64,000 nt of DNA from Clostridia bacterium (GTDB lineage Bacteria; Bacillota; Clostridia; Oscillospirales; Acutalibacteraceae), in contig JAGASD010000006.1 of assembly GCA_017621885.1 (NCBI GenBank), positions 1-64,000 on the forward strand. Reading direction: 5' to 3'. Within the stretch, counting starts at the first letter, position 1; each line of letters begins with the position of its first letter. The notes below the pieces were generated by a model. That model was not told the origin of the DNA. It was given only the letters and a program-made list of their open reading frames with translations, and searched no databases. Positions 63,384-64,000 of the stretch are shown in pieces. Made by a program: the position numbers and the translations under genes.

Positions 63384-64000
63384 TTATTGATTTACTGCCA
63401 TTACAGTTTCTTTCTGAAGCTTTAAGAAATCCACCTTGCCGTAAGGTGTTTTGGGCAGCTCTGTTACAAATTCATAAGCGTAAGGCACACTGTGATGAGC
63501 AAGATGCTTTTTGCAATGCTCTTTTATTTTATCAGCCATACCATCCTCAGAGCAATTTTCATCAAGAATAATGTAAGCCTTTGCAACTTCTTTTTTATAT
63601 GGATGAGGCATTGAAACAACTGCACATTTTAAAACTTGCGGTAAATCTTCAATAACCTTTTCAATCTGAGTGGGATAAACGTTATAGCCTGATGAAATAA
63701 TAAGTCTTTTAATGCGAAGCTCATATTTAACAAAGCCGTCACTGTCAATTGTTGCCATATCGCCCGTATGGAGCCAAAGCTTGCCGTCGCTGTGTCTGCG
63801 AAGTGTTTTTTGTGTTTCAAGCTCATTATTCCTGTAACCAATCATAACGGTAGGTCCGCTGACACAAAGCTCACCTTCCGTATTAGGCGGAAGCACCTCA
63901 GTTGTGTCGGGTTTAACAACACACATATCGTTACCGATAAGAGGCTTACCTATTGTGCCGGATTTGTAACCGTCATAAACAGAAAGACTCAAAGCGGCAA
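63384..64000 (-). CDS. AMP-dependent acyl-CoA synthetase/ligase, C-terminal part
   Basis: The frame runs off the right edge; only about 205 C-terminal residues are seen. A TTG at 63992 is an internal codon, not a start. GTIGKPLIGN, EGELCVSGPTVMIGY, LWLHTGDMATIDSDGF (TGD motif), the hinge motif RIKRLIISSGYNVYP and KTPYGKVDFLKL with the catalytic Lys are in the order of ANL superfamily ligases. The substrate is unknown without the N-terminal half. Confidence 0.9.
   Translation of the reverse strand, partial: AALSLSVYDGYKSGTIGKPLIGNDMCVVKPDTTEVLPPNTEGELCVSGPTVMIGYRNNELETQKTLRRHSDGKLWLHTGDMATIDSDGFVKYELRIKRLIISSGYNVYPTQIEKVIEDLPQVLKCAVVSMPHPYKKEVAKAYIILDENCSEDGMADKIKEHCKKHLAHHSVPYAYEFVTELPKTPYGKVDFLKLQKETVMAVNQ

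Overview
The window reads as chromosome of a low-GC, endospore-forming Clostridia, most like the gut Oscillospiraceae/Ruminococcaceae. The evidence is AT-rich intergenic DNA, strong AGGAGG ribosome sites, frequent TTG starts, near-consensus TTGACA/TATAAT promoters, tRNAs with encoded CCA, the sporulation genes spoIVA and spmAB, addAB in place of recBCD, and a lysine riboswitch on dapA. The sulfatase with its maturase, the alpha-fucosidase and the GH13 glucosidase suggest a host- or diet-glycan niche. That niche is an inference.

Layout. 1-4733 holds the N-terminal 1577 codons of a very large secreted DNRLRE/YD-repeat (RHS-type) protein that runs off the left edge. 4.9-8.5 kb has a MATE exporter, an AGCS-type alanine/glycine symporter and a small lipoprotein. 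8.4-9.1 kb has divergent tRNA units, Phe-Gly on minus and CAU on plus, followed by a tRNA-linked repeat element. 9.2-19 kb has a B12-type radical SAM protein, a lipoprotein and addBA. 19-24 kb has a DUF378 protein, greA, a VanW protein, an Fn3-like secreted protein and pfkA. 24-30.3 kb is dnaE, split by a complete 2875-nt group II intron. 30.3-38 kb has araD, lipoproteins, a metallophosphoesterase, a sugar-nucleotidyltransferase-like protein, a CDF transporter and spoIVA. 38-43.3 kb has MgtC, a membrane sulfatase with its maturase, and an XRE regulator. 43.4-51 kb has the lysine-riboswitch dapA-lysA operon, a lipoprotein/SDR pair and an nrdR-rlmA-fucosidase-DUF5662 cluster. 51-57.7 kb has tandem tRNA-Lys-linked repeats, secG, a type IIA topoisomerase pair and spmAB. 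57.7-64 kb has radC, metK, a mazF-type toxin without an antitoxin, an LRR protein, a GH13 enzyme and the C-terminal end of an acyl-CoA/AMP ligase.

The two most notable things are these. (1) A group II intron sits exactly between codons of the invariant KMD/FLGLR motif of the replicative polymerase gene dnaE. Its GTGCG and AT ends, 34-nt domain V, HNH-bearing maturase and a 7-nt EBS1 candidate can all be read, so splicing would be needed for replication if this is the only dnaE. (2) Three copies of a roughly 80-nt structured element lie downstream of two unrelated tRNA genes. Each carries a cognate inverted T-arm, a shared core, compensatory hairpin changes, a regenerated tRNA 3' end and its own terminator. 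I do not recognise this element family.

Everything here was read by eye. Family assignments rest on remembered motifs, not on database searches.
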